DNA from: Chondrosia reniformis
Taxonomy: Eukaryota; Porifera; Demospongiae; Chondrillida; Chondrillidae
Length of the DNA: 64,000 nt
NCBI GenBank assembly: GCA_947172415.1
Contig: OX359189.1
Location: 4,354,501 to 4,418,500 of the forward strand
Direction: 5' to 3'
The notes beneath the pieces are model-generated. The model made no database searches, was not told the DNA's origin, and worked only from the letters and a program-made list of their open reading frames with translations. The translations under genes and the position numbers were made by a program. Of this stretch, positions 13,813 to 22,757 are shown piece after piece (positions within the stretch are counted from its first letter, which is position 1; every line of letters begins with the position of its first letter).

Positions 13813-16800
13813 TCACCCCCGCCTTTGAAGCAAGCTCGTCCCGAGCTGAGGGTCTTGGCTTGAATCGTCGGAGGTCATATCTGAAACCTGTAGCCTCCTC
13901 ATCCTCATCCAGGCTTCCTTCAAATAGTCTGGTTATCCATCTTGGGGGTTGTGCCCTCCCTTGACGGTTTGGGCCATACCAGTAGAACCCAGTGGGGAAG
14001 GAGGGGCATGGCTTGACTCTAGTCAAATGAATATGCAAAGGTCCATCTTCAGGAAAGTAAACATTGGTCACGGTTACATCTGGGTCTTGCCTGGTTAAGA
14101 CCCTGTAGGGCCCATACCAAGGCCTGGATAGCTTTCTATATCTGCCGGTCTCTTCATGCGGAAATTTCACCAACACTAAGTCTCCTTGCTTGAGGGATAT
14201 GGGAGTTGATCTCCTATTGTAATACTTTTTATACTTAGCTTGGGACTTCTTGATCTGGGTGAGGGCCAATTCCCTCGCACTGGCTAAAGTTAGAATCAGT
14301 GTCTCCCGGAACTCAGACTGGTTGACTGGGTCACCTGAAAATGGGGGAAGGAAGGCAGCTTCTGTTGGGGTGCGGCAATCCATCCCAAACAAAAGAAAAG
14401 AGGGCTTTTCCCCAGTTGACTCGTGGGGACTGTTCCGGTAGGCCCACAATACCCCATGAAGGTATTTGTCCCACTGGACTCCAAACTCCGCAGCATTCTT
14501 CCTCAACATGGACTTGAGGGTGCGGTTAAAGCGTTCTACCATCCCATCGCATTGCGGATGATAGGCGGTGGTGTTAAGCTTCTTGATCCCCAGTAAAGTA
14601 CAGATGTCAGTCATGAGATGTGACAACATATTGGCACCTCGATCAGAGAGGAGGGCTTCAGGAACACCAAAGAAGGGAATGACCTGTTCTACCAACAACT
14701 TGGCAATTCTCTCAGTCTTCTGGTCAGGTATCGGGAAAACAAGAGGAAACTTGCTCAGAAAATCCTGGAAAACAAGAACATATTGATTTCCCTTGGTGGT
14801 CTTAGGCAACTCCATGTTATCCATACCAATGACTTGGAAAACACGATCAATGGGGATCGGTTTTAGGGCTGGACGCTGAATCCGACTAGCTCCCGTTACA
14901 ACTGCACATTGGGGGCAGTTCCTGCAAAACTCTAAAGCATCGGTGTACATTCTCTCCCACCACCATCGGCGAGAGAGCATGGAGAACAGACGTCTACCAG
15001 AGAAATGGCCACCCATGCTACCCCCATGACACTCCTCCATAATTTGCCTCTGTAGATGCTTGGGGACAGCAACACATCTGGGGACGGCAGCTTCAGTCCT
15101 AGTGGTATCTGGTTTGTCCAGAAAGTAGAGAGTGTCCTGAATAACTGCAAACAGGGGTGCTTGCAGGGCTACTTTTCTTGCTCTGGATTCATCTGAGGGA
15201 AGCGTGTCCTGGGTTAGAAATTGAATGATTTCCACCAGCTGGCTGTCTTTCCTCTGTTCTGTGGAGAAAGAGGTAAGGTCTGTAGGGACATCGGGTTCCA
15301 GGTTCAAGAGGGCCTGGATATCTTCCAAGTTGTCTGATACTTCGGCTAGTGACTCCTGGGTTGTGAGAGCAGCCACTTGGCAAGGTCCCAGTTGGTCCTC
15401 TGCTGGTTGAGCCAGGGGATTCCGGGATAGGGCGTCAGCATTGACATTCTCCTTGCCTGACCAATGGATAATTTGAAGAGAGTTGACGCCATTACTGTAA
15501 ACCTTGGTCCACCACCTAACATGTTTCCCGCTCAGGTTTGGGGTCCCCAAGATGGCCTTTACTGCGGAATGGTCGGTATACACTGTCACTTTGTGACCAT
15601 AAAGGTAGGCTCGAAAGTGGCTGAAGGCCCACACAACAGCAAGGGTTTCTAACTCAGTTATGCCATAATTCTTTTCTGGCTGTGACAGTGACCGGCTCGC
15701 ATAAGCAATGGGGTGAATGCTCCCGTCTTCCTGTCGCTGTGAGAGAATGGCTCCTAACCCCAACACACAGGCATCGGTCTCCAGGATAAAATCCCTCGAG
15801 AAATCTGGGTAAGCTAGAACAGGTGCACTGGTAAGGTAAGACTTCAGTCTCTCAAAGGCTTGTTGGCAAGCACTAGTCCAGTTGAAGGGTGTATCCTTCC
15901 TCGTCAGTTGATGCAGTGGGTGAGCAATGGCAGCAAAACCTTGGATGAACCGTCTATAATAGGATGCTAACCCCAAAAATTGACGCAGTTCCTTGAGATT
16001 TGTTGGCACTGGGTAGCTGGAGATGGAGGATGTGTGCCTCTGGGTGGGCTTCAATCCCTCCGGGGTTACCATGAATCCGAGATATTCAACTTCTCTCTTA
16101 GCAAAATGGCATTTGGAGGGTTTCAGCTTGAGGCCAACTTCTTCCAGTCGGCTCATCAACAACCTTAGATGCTGTAGATGGTCCTCCCAGGTCCTTGAAA
16201 AGACAATGATATCATCAATATAGACATTGATGAAGTCAGGACCATCAGATGGATTCAGTTTCATCAACACCTGCTGCATCAGTCGCTGGAAGTCTGCTGG
16301 TGCATTGGTGAGCCCAAATGGCATCACCCGGAACTCGAATAGGCCTCGGTGCGTGATAAACGCTGTCTTATCCTGATAATCTGGATGAACCTGGATCTGC
16401 CAGTAGCCAGCCGCTAGGTCCAATGTGGAGAAGTACTTGGCCTGTCCAAGTTGATCCAGCAAGTCATCAATACGTGGCAAAGGGAAGGTGTCGGCTCTGG
16501 TAACTGCATTGAGGGCTCGATAGTCCACACAAAACCTGAGAGTGCCGTCCCGCTTCTTGACAAACACGATTGGGCTGGCCCAAGGGCTGTTCGATGGTTG
16601 GATCACTCCGGACTCCTCCATCTTCTTCAGCTGGTGGCTGACTTCTTCCCTGACAGCAAACGGGATCCTCCTTGCCTGTTGCTTGATCGGCTTAGACTCT
16701 CCTGTGTCAATTGTGAACTTCACCAAGTCAGTTTCTCCTCGCTCTCCTTCTCCTATGGCAAACACATGATGGTAGTTCAGCAATACACGGATTAACACGG

Positions 16801-16864
16801 ACCTGTCTACTTCCGCGATGGATATTGGGTTAGCTTCAAGGATCTCCTTCAGCTTCTGCTTCCT
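13808..16864 (-). CDS. pol: Gypsy Pol: reverse transcriptase, RNase H, integrase
   Basis: Copies element RNA into DNA and integrates it. Counting from the GTG codon at 16796-16798, RT spans about 35-260 with FSTLDLAAGYW (first Asp 127) and catalytic YIDD at 193-196. RNase H spans about 335-460 with D342, E382 and D409. The integrase zinc domain has H591, H598, C628 and C631. The catalytic core has D660, D719 and E755, a perfect DD35E spacing. A GPY/F-type module (RPWYGPYRVL) follows near the C-terminus. No ATG opens this ORF: it is in the same frame as gag-pro and separated only by TGA 16865-16867, so I give it from the codon after that stop. It is therefore probably made as a readthrough fusion. 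The stop codon is 13808-13810, within the 3' LTR. All catalytic residues are present. Confidence 0.93.
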   Translation of the reverse strand, partial: RKQKLKEILEANPISIAEVDRSVLIRVLLNYHHVFAIGEGERGETDLVKFTIDTGESKPIKQQARRIPFAVREEVSHQLKKMEESGVIQPSNSPWASPIVFVKKRDGTLRFCVDYRALNAVTRADTFPLPRIDDLLDQLGQAKYFSTLDLAAGYWQIQVHPDYQDKTAFITHRGLFEFRVMPFGLTNAPADFQRLMQQVLMKLNPSDGPDFINVYIDDIIVFSRTWEDHLQHLRLLMSRLEEVGLKLKPSKCHFAKREVEYLGFMVTPEGLKPTQRHTSSISSYPVPTNLKELRQFLGLASYYRRFIQGFAAIAHPLHQLTRKDTPFNWTSACQQAFERLKSYLTSAPVLAYPDFSRDFILETDACVLGLGAILSQRQEDGSIHPIAYASRSLSQPEKNYGITELETLAVVWAFSHFRAYLYGHKVTVYTDHSAVKAILGTPNLSGKHVRWWTKVYSNGVNSLQIIHWSGKENVNADALSRNPLAQPAEDQLGPCQVAALTTQESLAEVSDNLEDIQALLNLEPDVPTDLTSFSTEQRKDSQLVEIIQFLTQDTLPSDESRARKVALQAPLFAVIQDTLYFLDKPDTTRTEAAVPRCVAVPKHLQRQIMEECHGGSMGGHFSGRRLFSMLSRRWWWERMYTDALEFCRNCPQCAVVTGASRIQRPALKPIPIDRVFQVIGMDNMELPKTTKGNQYVLVFQDFLSKFPLVFPIPDQKTERIAKLLVEQVIPFFGVPEALLSDRGANMLSHLMTDICTLLGIKKLNTTAYHPQCDGMVERFNRTLKSMLRKNAAEFGVQWDKYLHGVLWAYRNSPHESTGEKPSFLLFGMDCRTPTEAAFLPPFSGDPVNQSEFRETLILTLASARELALTQIKKSQAKYKKYYNRRSTPISLKQGDLVLVKFPHEETGRYRKLSRPWYGPYRVLTRQDPDVTVTNVYFPEDGPLHIHLTRVKPCPSFPTGFYWYGPNRQGRAQPPRWITRLFEGSLDEDEEATGFRYDLRRFKPRPSARDELASKAGVM
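13813..13826 (-). other. Polypurine tract of the Gypsy element
   Basis: Minus-strand AAAGGCGGGGGTGA lies directly upstream of the 3' LTR, the position of the plus-strand DNA primer. It is one pyrimidine short of pure purine apart from the T near its end. It also encodes the last residues of Pol. Confidence 0.7.
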
Positions 16865-16867
16865 TCA
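16865..16867 (-). other. Single in-frame TGA between gag-pro and pol
   Basis: Gag-Pro starts at 19114 and Pol continues in the same frame (difference 2316, divisible by 3). Between the TGA and the first recognisable Pol residues there is no other stop. The next codons are AGG AAG CAG. This fits translational readthrough of the type used by gammaretroviruses, or alternatively one nonsense mutation in a formerly fused Gag-Pol ORF. Confidence 0.8.
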
Positions 16868-19114
16868 ATCAACTTTATCCAACGAGTCTTGGCTAACCTG
16901 CAGAACTGTGGGTGAAGAAGGCATCTTCAAGGGCACTACATCTATTGAGGAGGCTTCCCCAAGGTCTGTTCCTGCTGCTAACTGCTGGGACGTGCTGGAA
17001 GGGTTTGTGACAGCCATGCAACAATGTCCAGTCTCATCAGGGTTTAGAAGGGCTGCTTCCACCTGGTAACCTGATTCTCTGGTCTCACTACCTTCTGGTT
17101 CAAACAGGATTGGGCCTCTCTGGGGTGTGTCAAGCTTGACCTGTACCAACCTAGCTTGCTTGGGTAGAATACGTACGGCATGCACTAACTGGACACGTAC
17201 ACTAGGTACCTTGGCTTGGGCTCTAGAGGAGGGCTGGCTGGATGGCTTCTTCCTTCCTCTCCAAACCTCGACACTCGGATGATAGGATATGATCCCCAGT
17301 TGGTGGCAGACACCTTCAGACAATAGCAGCTGGTCCTTGGCATCCATCTTCACATAGACCTTGGTGTTGATACTCTTGTCAGTGAAAGCTATCTCCAACT
17401 TCATGTAACCATCTAGCTTGAACGGCTTGCCATCGTAGGTGTAGGGAGTCTGGTCCGCTTTCAAGAAGTCTCTCTTGTGCAATTTGGCAACAGCGGCAAC
17501 TCTCTTGAACAGCTCGCCTCCAAGTATTGTGATGTCGGCTCCACTGTCAATGATTCCATACAGGGGAACTCCTTGGACTACCACCTTGGCACACTTGGGT
17601 TGGCTACCCAGGTCTGGGACAGTGACAACCCGGACTGCCTCACTGCTGGAGTCTGATAGTAGATATGTCAAGGGATCCTCTGGGATCACCTCTGCTGTAG
17701 CCATCACCTGTGGTTCTGGGTGAGGGGCAGAGGAAAGGACTTGCTTCATCCTGGCTCCTCTACCGCGGCCATCCACTTGGCCTGTACTTTCCGCTTGTCC
17801 ACCACGGCAGTCTCGTGCCAGATGGCCAGTGCTCCCACAAGTGTAGCATCTCCTTCCTGGCGGGCGTCCTGAAGGGACCGGTCCTTGGTGACTGGTCTCC
17901 TTGCCTGGGCTCTTTGGCACATTGGCTTTACCTGGTATCAAAGGTTCTGGTGGCTCACCCTGGGTAGGTCGTCGATACTGCTGTCTCCTGGCCAGTTCAG
18001 TTCGACGCTGTTCTTCACTCTTGGCTGCTAGGCAAAGCTGGGGGTAACCTATGGCTCCGGACACTGCTGGACTTCTCATCAAGCTGTCCTTCAGGCCTTC
18101 CTGCAGCTGTCCATAGAGCAGCATGTGCCTGGTTTCCATGGACATGTGGTCCTTCCCATAGGCAACCTGGAATGTCTTCTCTAGGCGACGAATGAAGTCT
18201 GAGACAGCCTCTGCCTCCTTCTGGCGTACATGCCTGAAGTCTTGGGCAGCTAGTGTCCTATTGCCTGGGTCAAGCCTGTACTTCAGGGTCTCAATAGCCC
18301 CTGCAAAGTTCTGACGCTCCCCCTCCTCCATGAGGTTCCACTCCTGCCTGGCCTTCCCTCTCAAGTAGCCTGCCAGCTGTAGGAGCATTTCATCATTAGT
18401 CCACCCATTCCAAGTTGCTGCCCTCTCCAGTGACGGCAACCAATCTTCGAAGGATAGGTCAGGACGATCTCCAGAAAAGGGATCTACGGGTGGAGCAGTC
18501 CCCCTTCTATAGCCTTGAGACTGAGATGTCTGTGTACCTGTTAAGGTACCCACTTGTGTTGGGCCAGGGGCTCCTTCTGGTAGAGAAATCTTTTCCTTCA
18601 GCAAGCAGATCTCCTCCTCCTTGTCCTCTACTGTGCTCAGCAGCAAGCAGTTCTTGGACCACAGCTGCTTGTACCGGTCTTTTTGCCGCTGGATTTCCCT
18701 GTCACGCTCGGCAACTGTTGCCTCTAGGGCCATCCTTTCCTCTGAAAGTCGTCTCAGTTCCTCTCGCAGCTGCTCCACGGTGCCTTCCGTCTCTGACCCG
18801 GCGAGTGATATCGCTTCGGCGTTGTCTTGCGGCTCTTCGTCCTGAGTTGCGACGAATTCCGTCTCCAGAAATTGTCCTTCGTCGTCTTGCAACGCGATAT
18901 GGATATCGTGGATCGTGACTTGAACGTTGCTAGGCACTTTCCCGTCGTCTTGCAACTTTCCGATTACGATCTGCAACGTGTCCTCTCGGGTACCGCTTGT
19001 CGGCAGTCCCAGTTTCTCGGCGAGTGCTCGTCCCACTCGGGCGGTGACCTTACGAGAATTCAATGGGAAGGTTGTTACTAATTCTGGACTGTTTGATCTC
19101 GGCAGGACCTCCAT
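16865..19114 (-). CDS. gag: Gypsy Gag-protease polyprotein
   Basis: 749 residues. About 112-175 is a Glu/Arg-rich heptad region likely to form a coiled coil. About 205-345 is the retrotransposon Gag core (DPFSGDRPDLSFEDWL, with a conserved W/L pattern). A single nucleocapsid zinc knuckle CX2CX4HX4C sits at C423, C426, H431 and C436. An aspartic protease active site, IIDSGADITIL, has D523. The roughly 140 residues after the protease are of unknown role. The protein would package element RNA into cytoplasmic particles and process the polyprotein. The ATG at 19112-19114 is chosen because it is the first codon after the 5' LTR, with one base between, and it overlaps the primer binding site. Translation of Pol appears to need passage through the TGA stop. 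Confidence 0.92.
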   Translation of the reverse strand: MEVLPRSNSPELVTTFPLNSRKVTARVGRALAEKLGLPTSGTREDTLQIVIGKLQDDGKVPSNVQVTIHDIHIALQDDEGQFLETEFVATQDEEPQDNAEAISLAGSETEGTVEQLREELRRLSEERMALEATVAERDREIQRQKDRYKQLWSKNCLLLSTVEDKEEEICLLKEKISLPEGAPGPTQVGTLTGTQTSQSQGYRRGTAPPVDPFSGDRPDLSFEDWLPSLERAATWNGWTNDEMLLQLAGYLRGKARQEWNLMEEGERQNFAGAIETLKYRLDPGNRTLAAQDFRHVRQKEAEAVSDFIRRLEKTFQVAYGKDHMSMETRHMLLYGQLQEGLKDSLMRSPAVSGAIGYPQLCLAAKSEEQRRTELARRQQYRRPTQGEPPEPLIPGKANVPKSPGKETSHQGPVPSGRPPGRRCYTCGSTGHLARDCRGGQAESTGQVDGRGRGARMKQVLSSAPHPEPQVMATAEVIPEDPLTYLLSDSSSEAVRVVTVPDLGSQPKCAKVVVQGVPLYGIIDSGADITILGGELFKRVAAVAKLHKRDFLKADQTPYTYDGKPFKLDGYMKLEIAFTDKSINTKVYVKMDAKDQLLLSEGVCHQLGIISYHPSVEVWRGRKKPSSQPSSRAQAKVPSVRVQLVHAVRILPKQARLVQVKLDTPQRGPILFEPEGSETRESGYQVEAALLNPDETGHCCMAVTNPSSTSQQLAAGTDLGEASSIDVVPLKMPSSPTVLQVSQDSLDKVD
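19096..19113 (-). other. Primer binding site, tRNA-Gln-like
   Basis: Minus strand begins TGGAGGTCCTGCCGAGAT two bases after the 5' LTR. Its complement ends ...CTCGGCAGGACCTCCA, a plausible tRNA 3' end: CCA, discriminator T, and a T-stem strand CTCGG identical to that of animal tRNA-Gln as I remember it. The acceptor stem differs at three positions from the vertebrate sequence. The site overlaps the gag start codon and codons 2-6. Confidence 0.65.
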
Positions 19115-19115
19115 T

Positions 19116-19308
19116 TGTAACGGTTTAGCGCTTCCAGAATTCGTTCAATCGCCAAAACACTTTAATGAACAGCACCGAGTATTCTTAGTCACTCGTAATA
19201 CAGAGCACGTATATCAATAATACACAAAAGCTATTGTTCTACCTATCAGTGTGACTATATGATTACAGTGTTAACACAGAATAGTTAATCATCATCTACG
19301 TCATCACA
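19116..19308 (-). repeat. 5' LTR of the Gypsy element
   Basis: 193 bp, begins TGTGATGACGTAG and ends GTTACA on the minus strand. It is identical to the 3' LTR except at 19242. A CRE-like TGACGTAG lies at its start and AT-rich TATA-like stretches lie inside. The promoter position is not resolvable by eye. Confidence 0.93.
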
Positions 19309-20066
19309 CATACAACGAGTACATGTAACTAGTACAGACAAATAGTATATACAGATAGTACATACAAGTAGTACATAAAACTAGTTGCTACTACATAGAA
19401 CTAATACATATAACTAGTTACTAGTACATACAACTAGTACATACAACAAGTACATACAACTTTTACATATAACTAGTACACACAGCTAGTACATATAACT
19501 AGTACATGCACCTACTTACTAGTACATACAACTAGTACATAAAACTAGTACATACAAACTAGTAACTACAACTAGTATATATAGAAAATACGTACAATTA
19601 CACGCAAGTAGTACATACAACTGGTACATATAACCAGTACAGACAAATAGTACATACATACTGTACATACAAGTAGTACATAAAACTAGTTACTACTACA
19701 TAGAACTAGTACATATAACTAGTAACTACAACTAGTAAATATAATAAGTAGATACAAAATTTACACACAACTAATACATACAACTAGTACATACATATAG
19801 TACATACAACTAGTACATACAACTAGTACATATAACTTGTACATGCAGCTAGTACATAAAACTAGTACATGCAACTACCTACTAGTACATACAACTAGAA
19901 CATACAATTAGTATATACAACTAGTACATATAATAAGTACATACAACAATTATACACAACTAGGACATACAACTACAACTGGTACATACAACTACATACA
20001 ACTAGCACATAGTACTAATTCATTCAACTAGTAAATACAGATTGTTTCTAATATATACACCTTATA
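19309..20066. repeat. 13-bp satellite, block L, third segment
   Basis: The ACTAGTACATACA array resumes immediately after the Gypsy element. Nothing else is recognisable. Confidence 0.93.
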
Positions 20067-20178
20067 GAATAAGGATTCCTTATAACTGCGTCAAACGTAT
20101 CTTTGGGATGGTACATCCTTCGACTTTTGAGCGTTTAAAAACGCTCAAAAGTCATAGGATGTACCATCCCCAAGATAT
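20067..20178. repeat. Foldback (palindromic) insertion related to PLE termini
   Basis: Arms 20099-20136 and 20138-20176 are near-perfect inverted repeats (GGATGGTACATCC, ACTTTTGAGCGTTT and complements), giving a long hairpin with almost no loop. The left flank (AGAATAAGGATTCC, AACTGCGTC) matches the inverse of the right end of the PLE fragment at 57.8 kb, and the arm continues that similarity (AAGTCGAA.GATG). I take it as a terminal fragment of the same Penelope-like family in palindromic form. It has no coding capacity. Confidence 0.65.
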
Positions 20179-21278
20179 ATACACCTATAAAATATAACTA
20201 GTACAAACAACTAGTACATAAAACTAGTGCATGTAACTAATATATAAAACTAGTACATCCAATTATTGCATAGAACTAGTACATACAATTAGTACATACA
20301 GCTAGTACATACAATTAGTTACTAGGACATACAACTGGTATATACAACTATTACATACAACTAGTACACATAACTAGTACATACAACTAGTCCATACAAC
20401 TAATAAATACAACTATATAGTACATATAACCAGAACATGCTACTACTTACTAGTATATATTGCCAGTACACACAATTGGTACATACAAGAGTCCATACAG
20501 CTAGTACATACTAATATTACATATAACTAGTACATACAACTACTTACTAGAACATATATACAACTAGTACATACAACTAGTACATTCATACTAGTACATA
20601 AAACTAGTAACTACAACAAGCAAATATACCTAGTACATACAGAAATTTGACACAACTAGTACATACAAGTAGTACTTATAACTACAAACAACTAGTTCAA
20701 ACAACCACTACATACAGCTTGTACATAAAACTAGTGCATCAATTAGTACATATAACTAGTACATACAACTAGTCCATACAACTAGTACATACAACTAGTG
20801 AATACAAATTGTTAGTATTACTTACACGTGGGACATTAAACTAGTACATACAGGTAGTACATACTACTAGTACATATAACTAGTACATACAACTACTTAC
20901 TAGAACATATATACACCTAGTACATACAACTAGTACATACACACTAATACATACAACTAACATATACATCTAGATACTAGTACTTTAAACTAGTAACTAC
21001 AATTAGTAAATATACCTAGTACATACAGTAATTTCACACAACTAGTACATACAAGTAGAACTTATAACTACATACAACTAGTTGAAACAACCACTACATG
21101 CAGCTTGTACATAAAGCTAGTACATACAATTAGTACATACAACTAGTACATACAACTAATACATACAACTAGTACATACAACTAGTACATATAACTAGCA
21201 CATACAAATAGTACATACAAATAGAACATACAAGTAGTACGTACAACTAGTCACTACTACATAGAACTAGTACATATA
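20179..21278. repeat. 13-bp satellite, block L, fourth segment
   Basis: Degenerate ACTAGTACATACA units between the foldback and the PLE remnant. No other feature seen. Confidence 0.92.
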
Positions 21279-21626
21279 GTCATTTGGTCTAACAATGTCT
21301 CCAATAAAGCAGTCACAGCTGTTCATTTAGTAGAGCTCTTTAATAACCTTATTGACAAAATTTATGTATGTGTAGACGGGTCTGTATTTAAGAATGTGTA
21401 GGTATCCCTATGGGTACTGATTGTGCCCCTGTAGTTGCTAATCTTTTTCTGTTTGCCTATGAGTATGTGTTTATGAAAGGACTACTTAAAGATAACATAA
21501 CCTTAGCTATCAAAATACCTCTTATGTATTAACAACAAGGATTTTGAACTGTCAATTAGTGAGATTTACCCAAAAGAACTTATAACTTTAGAATAAAAGA
21601 CAAATATTAGCCCTAGGAAATCCCTC
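21279..21626 (+). pseudogene. PLE reverse transcriptase remnant, first part
   Basis: Frames switch several times. Recognisable pieces are VHLVELFNNLIDKIYV, a PMGTDCAPVVANLFLF block (RT region B), and NNKDFELSISEIYPKEL followed by TNISP.KSLF. The stretch between region B and NNKDF, where the catalytic Y-x-DD should be, is missing, so this RT is dead. The reading resumes after the insertion as LDLDITI with the frame preserved across the junction. Confidence 0.65.
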
Positions 21627-22036
21627 TTTTTGGGGCGCTGCAGGCGCCCCTATATTGTTTTCAGAAATTTTGTTAACGTATGGATTCCTGTTCATAGTCT
21701 TGTATATATAAATATATATATATGTCAAAAATGGCGGACGTTCGGCTAGATTTTGTTTTCTAGCTTAAAATTAGCTTTCTCTTCCTTAGCGTAGAACATT
21801 GAACGAACGAAATGGACTTAAAAACCACCCTTAATAATACTATGTAACGTAAAGCTTGCGAAAAAACGTTTTCTACGAGATATGGCTTGAAAAATTGACG
21901 GCCAACAAGAGTCAATCGGAAATCGGTTAACCGGACATGTAACTAGAATCGGACATCTAATTTGTACCAGCCAAGTAGTTCAAGTTTACTTAGGGGCGTC
22001 TGGCACCCCACGAGGTTTTTGAACTCGAAATACTTG
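21627..22036. mobile_element. Hairpin-ended unclassified repeat inserted in the PLE (diverged copy D)
   Basis: Begins with a GGGGCGC/GCGCCCC hairpin followed by TATTGTTTTCA. It ends with a nested inverted repeat whose outer arms are AAGTAGTTCAAGT and ACTCGAAATACTT and whose inner arms are GGGGCG/CACCCC, then TTGTTA. The same start and end occur in the elements at 32.5, 53.9 and 58.4 kb. Excision restores the PLE codons Ser-Leu-Phe-Leu-Asp-Leu-Asp, which defines the boundaries. The apparent target duplication is TT or TTA. No ORF of its own. Confidence 0.6.
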
Positions 22037-22450
22037 TTAGACTTAGATATAACCATTACTAACAATCAATTTATAACTAAAGTATATGATAAGCGAGAGG
22101 ACTTTAACTTTGATATGGAATATTTCCCTCATTTAGATAGTAATATTCCTAATACCCCAGCCTATGGTAACTTTACTTCACAACTAATTAGGTATTCCAG
22201 AATATGTAGTGACTTCTCCAGTTTTCAGGCTAAAAGTTTGCAGTTATGCAGTAGGCTTATTAAGCAGGGTTACAAATACTTTAAGCTAAAATCAACCTTT
22301 AAAACCTTCCTATCCCGGCACCTCTAGTTAGAATCAAGTATAAGCAAAAAGTAGCTAGTATGCCTAAGGACTGTCTTGTGTTACCCCATATTGTGTTACC
22401 CCACCTCCAAAGTAATGTTACTATTAGGAGACCTAAGGGTAGACTTATGT
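22037..22450 (+). pseudogene. PLE reverse transcriptase remnant, C-terminal part
   Basis: About 95 residues of uninterrupted homology to the region downstream of the PLE RT core: LDLDITITNNQFITKVYD, FPHLDSNIPNTPAYG, QLIRYSRICSDF, LIKQGYKYFKLK. A stop follows at 22325-22327. The neighbouring frame then continues (KVASMPKDCLVLPH, VTIRRPKGRLM) with a short duplicated VLPH segment. No intact product is possible. Confidence 0.7.
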
Positions 22451-22700
22451 AATATGTCCTATTTGTGTCTATAGTTATATGCTGAGTCTATTTTACCTAT
22501 AAGCAAGATTATTAATAGATTCATAATTAATTCATAGAAGTTAATTAGACCTACATTCCTTTCATAAAATTAAATTTCATCATGTGTCTTAGTTAACACC
22601 TTATTTAACTTTTGGCCCAAAACAGTGTATATAAGGCCCTAGATTTAGCATAGAGAGCCAAGGATTCACAGAAGATCAAGATAAAGAAAAAGACAAAGAC

Positions 22701-22757
22701 TCCCAGGATCACTGATGAAGGGTGGAATTCCCAGAAACGGCTGTCTGAACCAGTGGA
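22701..22757 (+). ncRNA. Minimal type I hammerhead ribozyme in the PLE 3' region
   Basis: Core CTGATGA at 22712-22718. Stem II is GGG 22720-22722 with CCC 22730-22732 (7-nt loop), then GAAA at 22734-22737. Stem III is two base pairs (A-U, C-G) closed by the tetraloop GGCT, and the cleavage triplet GTC ends at 22745. Stem I pairs TCA before the core with TGA after the cut, then an A.A mismatch, then GG with CC, then weaker pairs. Two-bp stem III hammerheads of exactly this form are known from Penelope-like elements. Self-cleavage would process the element transcript at its 3' terminal repeat. All invariant core positions are present. Confidence 0.8.

Larger units (their letters stand above)
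13620..19308 (-). mobile_element. Complete Ty3/Gypsy LTR retrotransposon
   Basis: 5689 bp, transcribed on the minus strand. Two 193-bp LTRs (13620-13812 and 19116-19308) bound by TG...CA differ at one position (a at 13746, c at 19242). The internal region encodes Gag, protease, RT, RNase H and integrase in the Ty3/Gypsy order, with integrase after RNase H. There is no envelope ORF. CATA flanks both sides (13616-13619 and 19309-19312); removing the element and one CATA restores an ordinary satellite unit, so this is a 4-bp target duplication (5 bp, ACATA, if the last LTR base is counted as target). GC content is visibly much higher than in the surrounding satellite. Near-identical LTRs and open frames mean a recent, possibly still mobile copy. 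Confidence 0.95.

Noticed and set aside
18415..18918. 167-residue plus-strand ORF across the Gypsy gag region (and others at 16451-16795, 14250-14441, 17710-17967)
   Set aside because: Antisense shadows of the Gypsy coding strand. Composition is typical of reverse-frame reading and no domain is recognisable.
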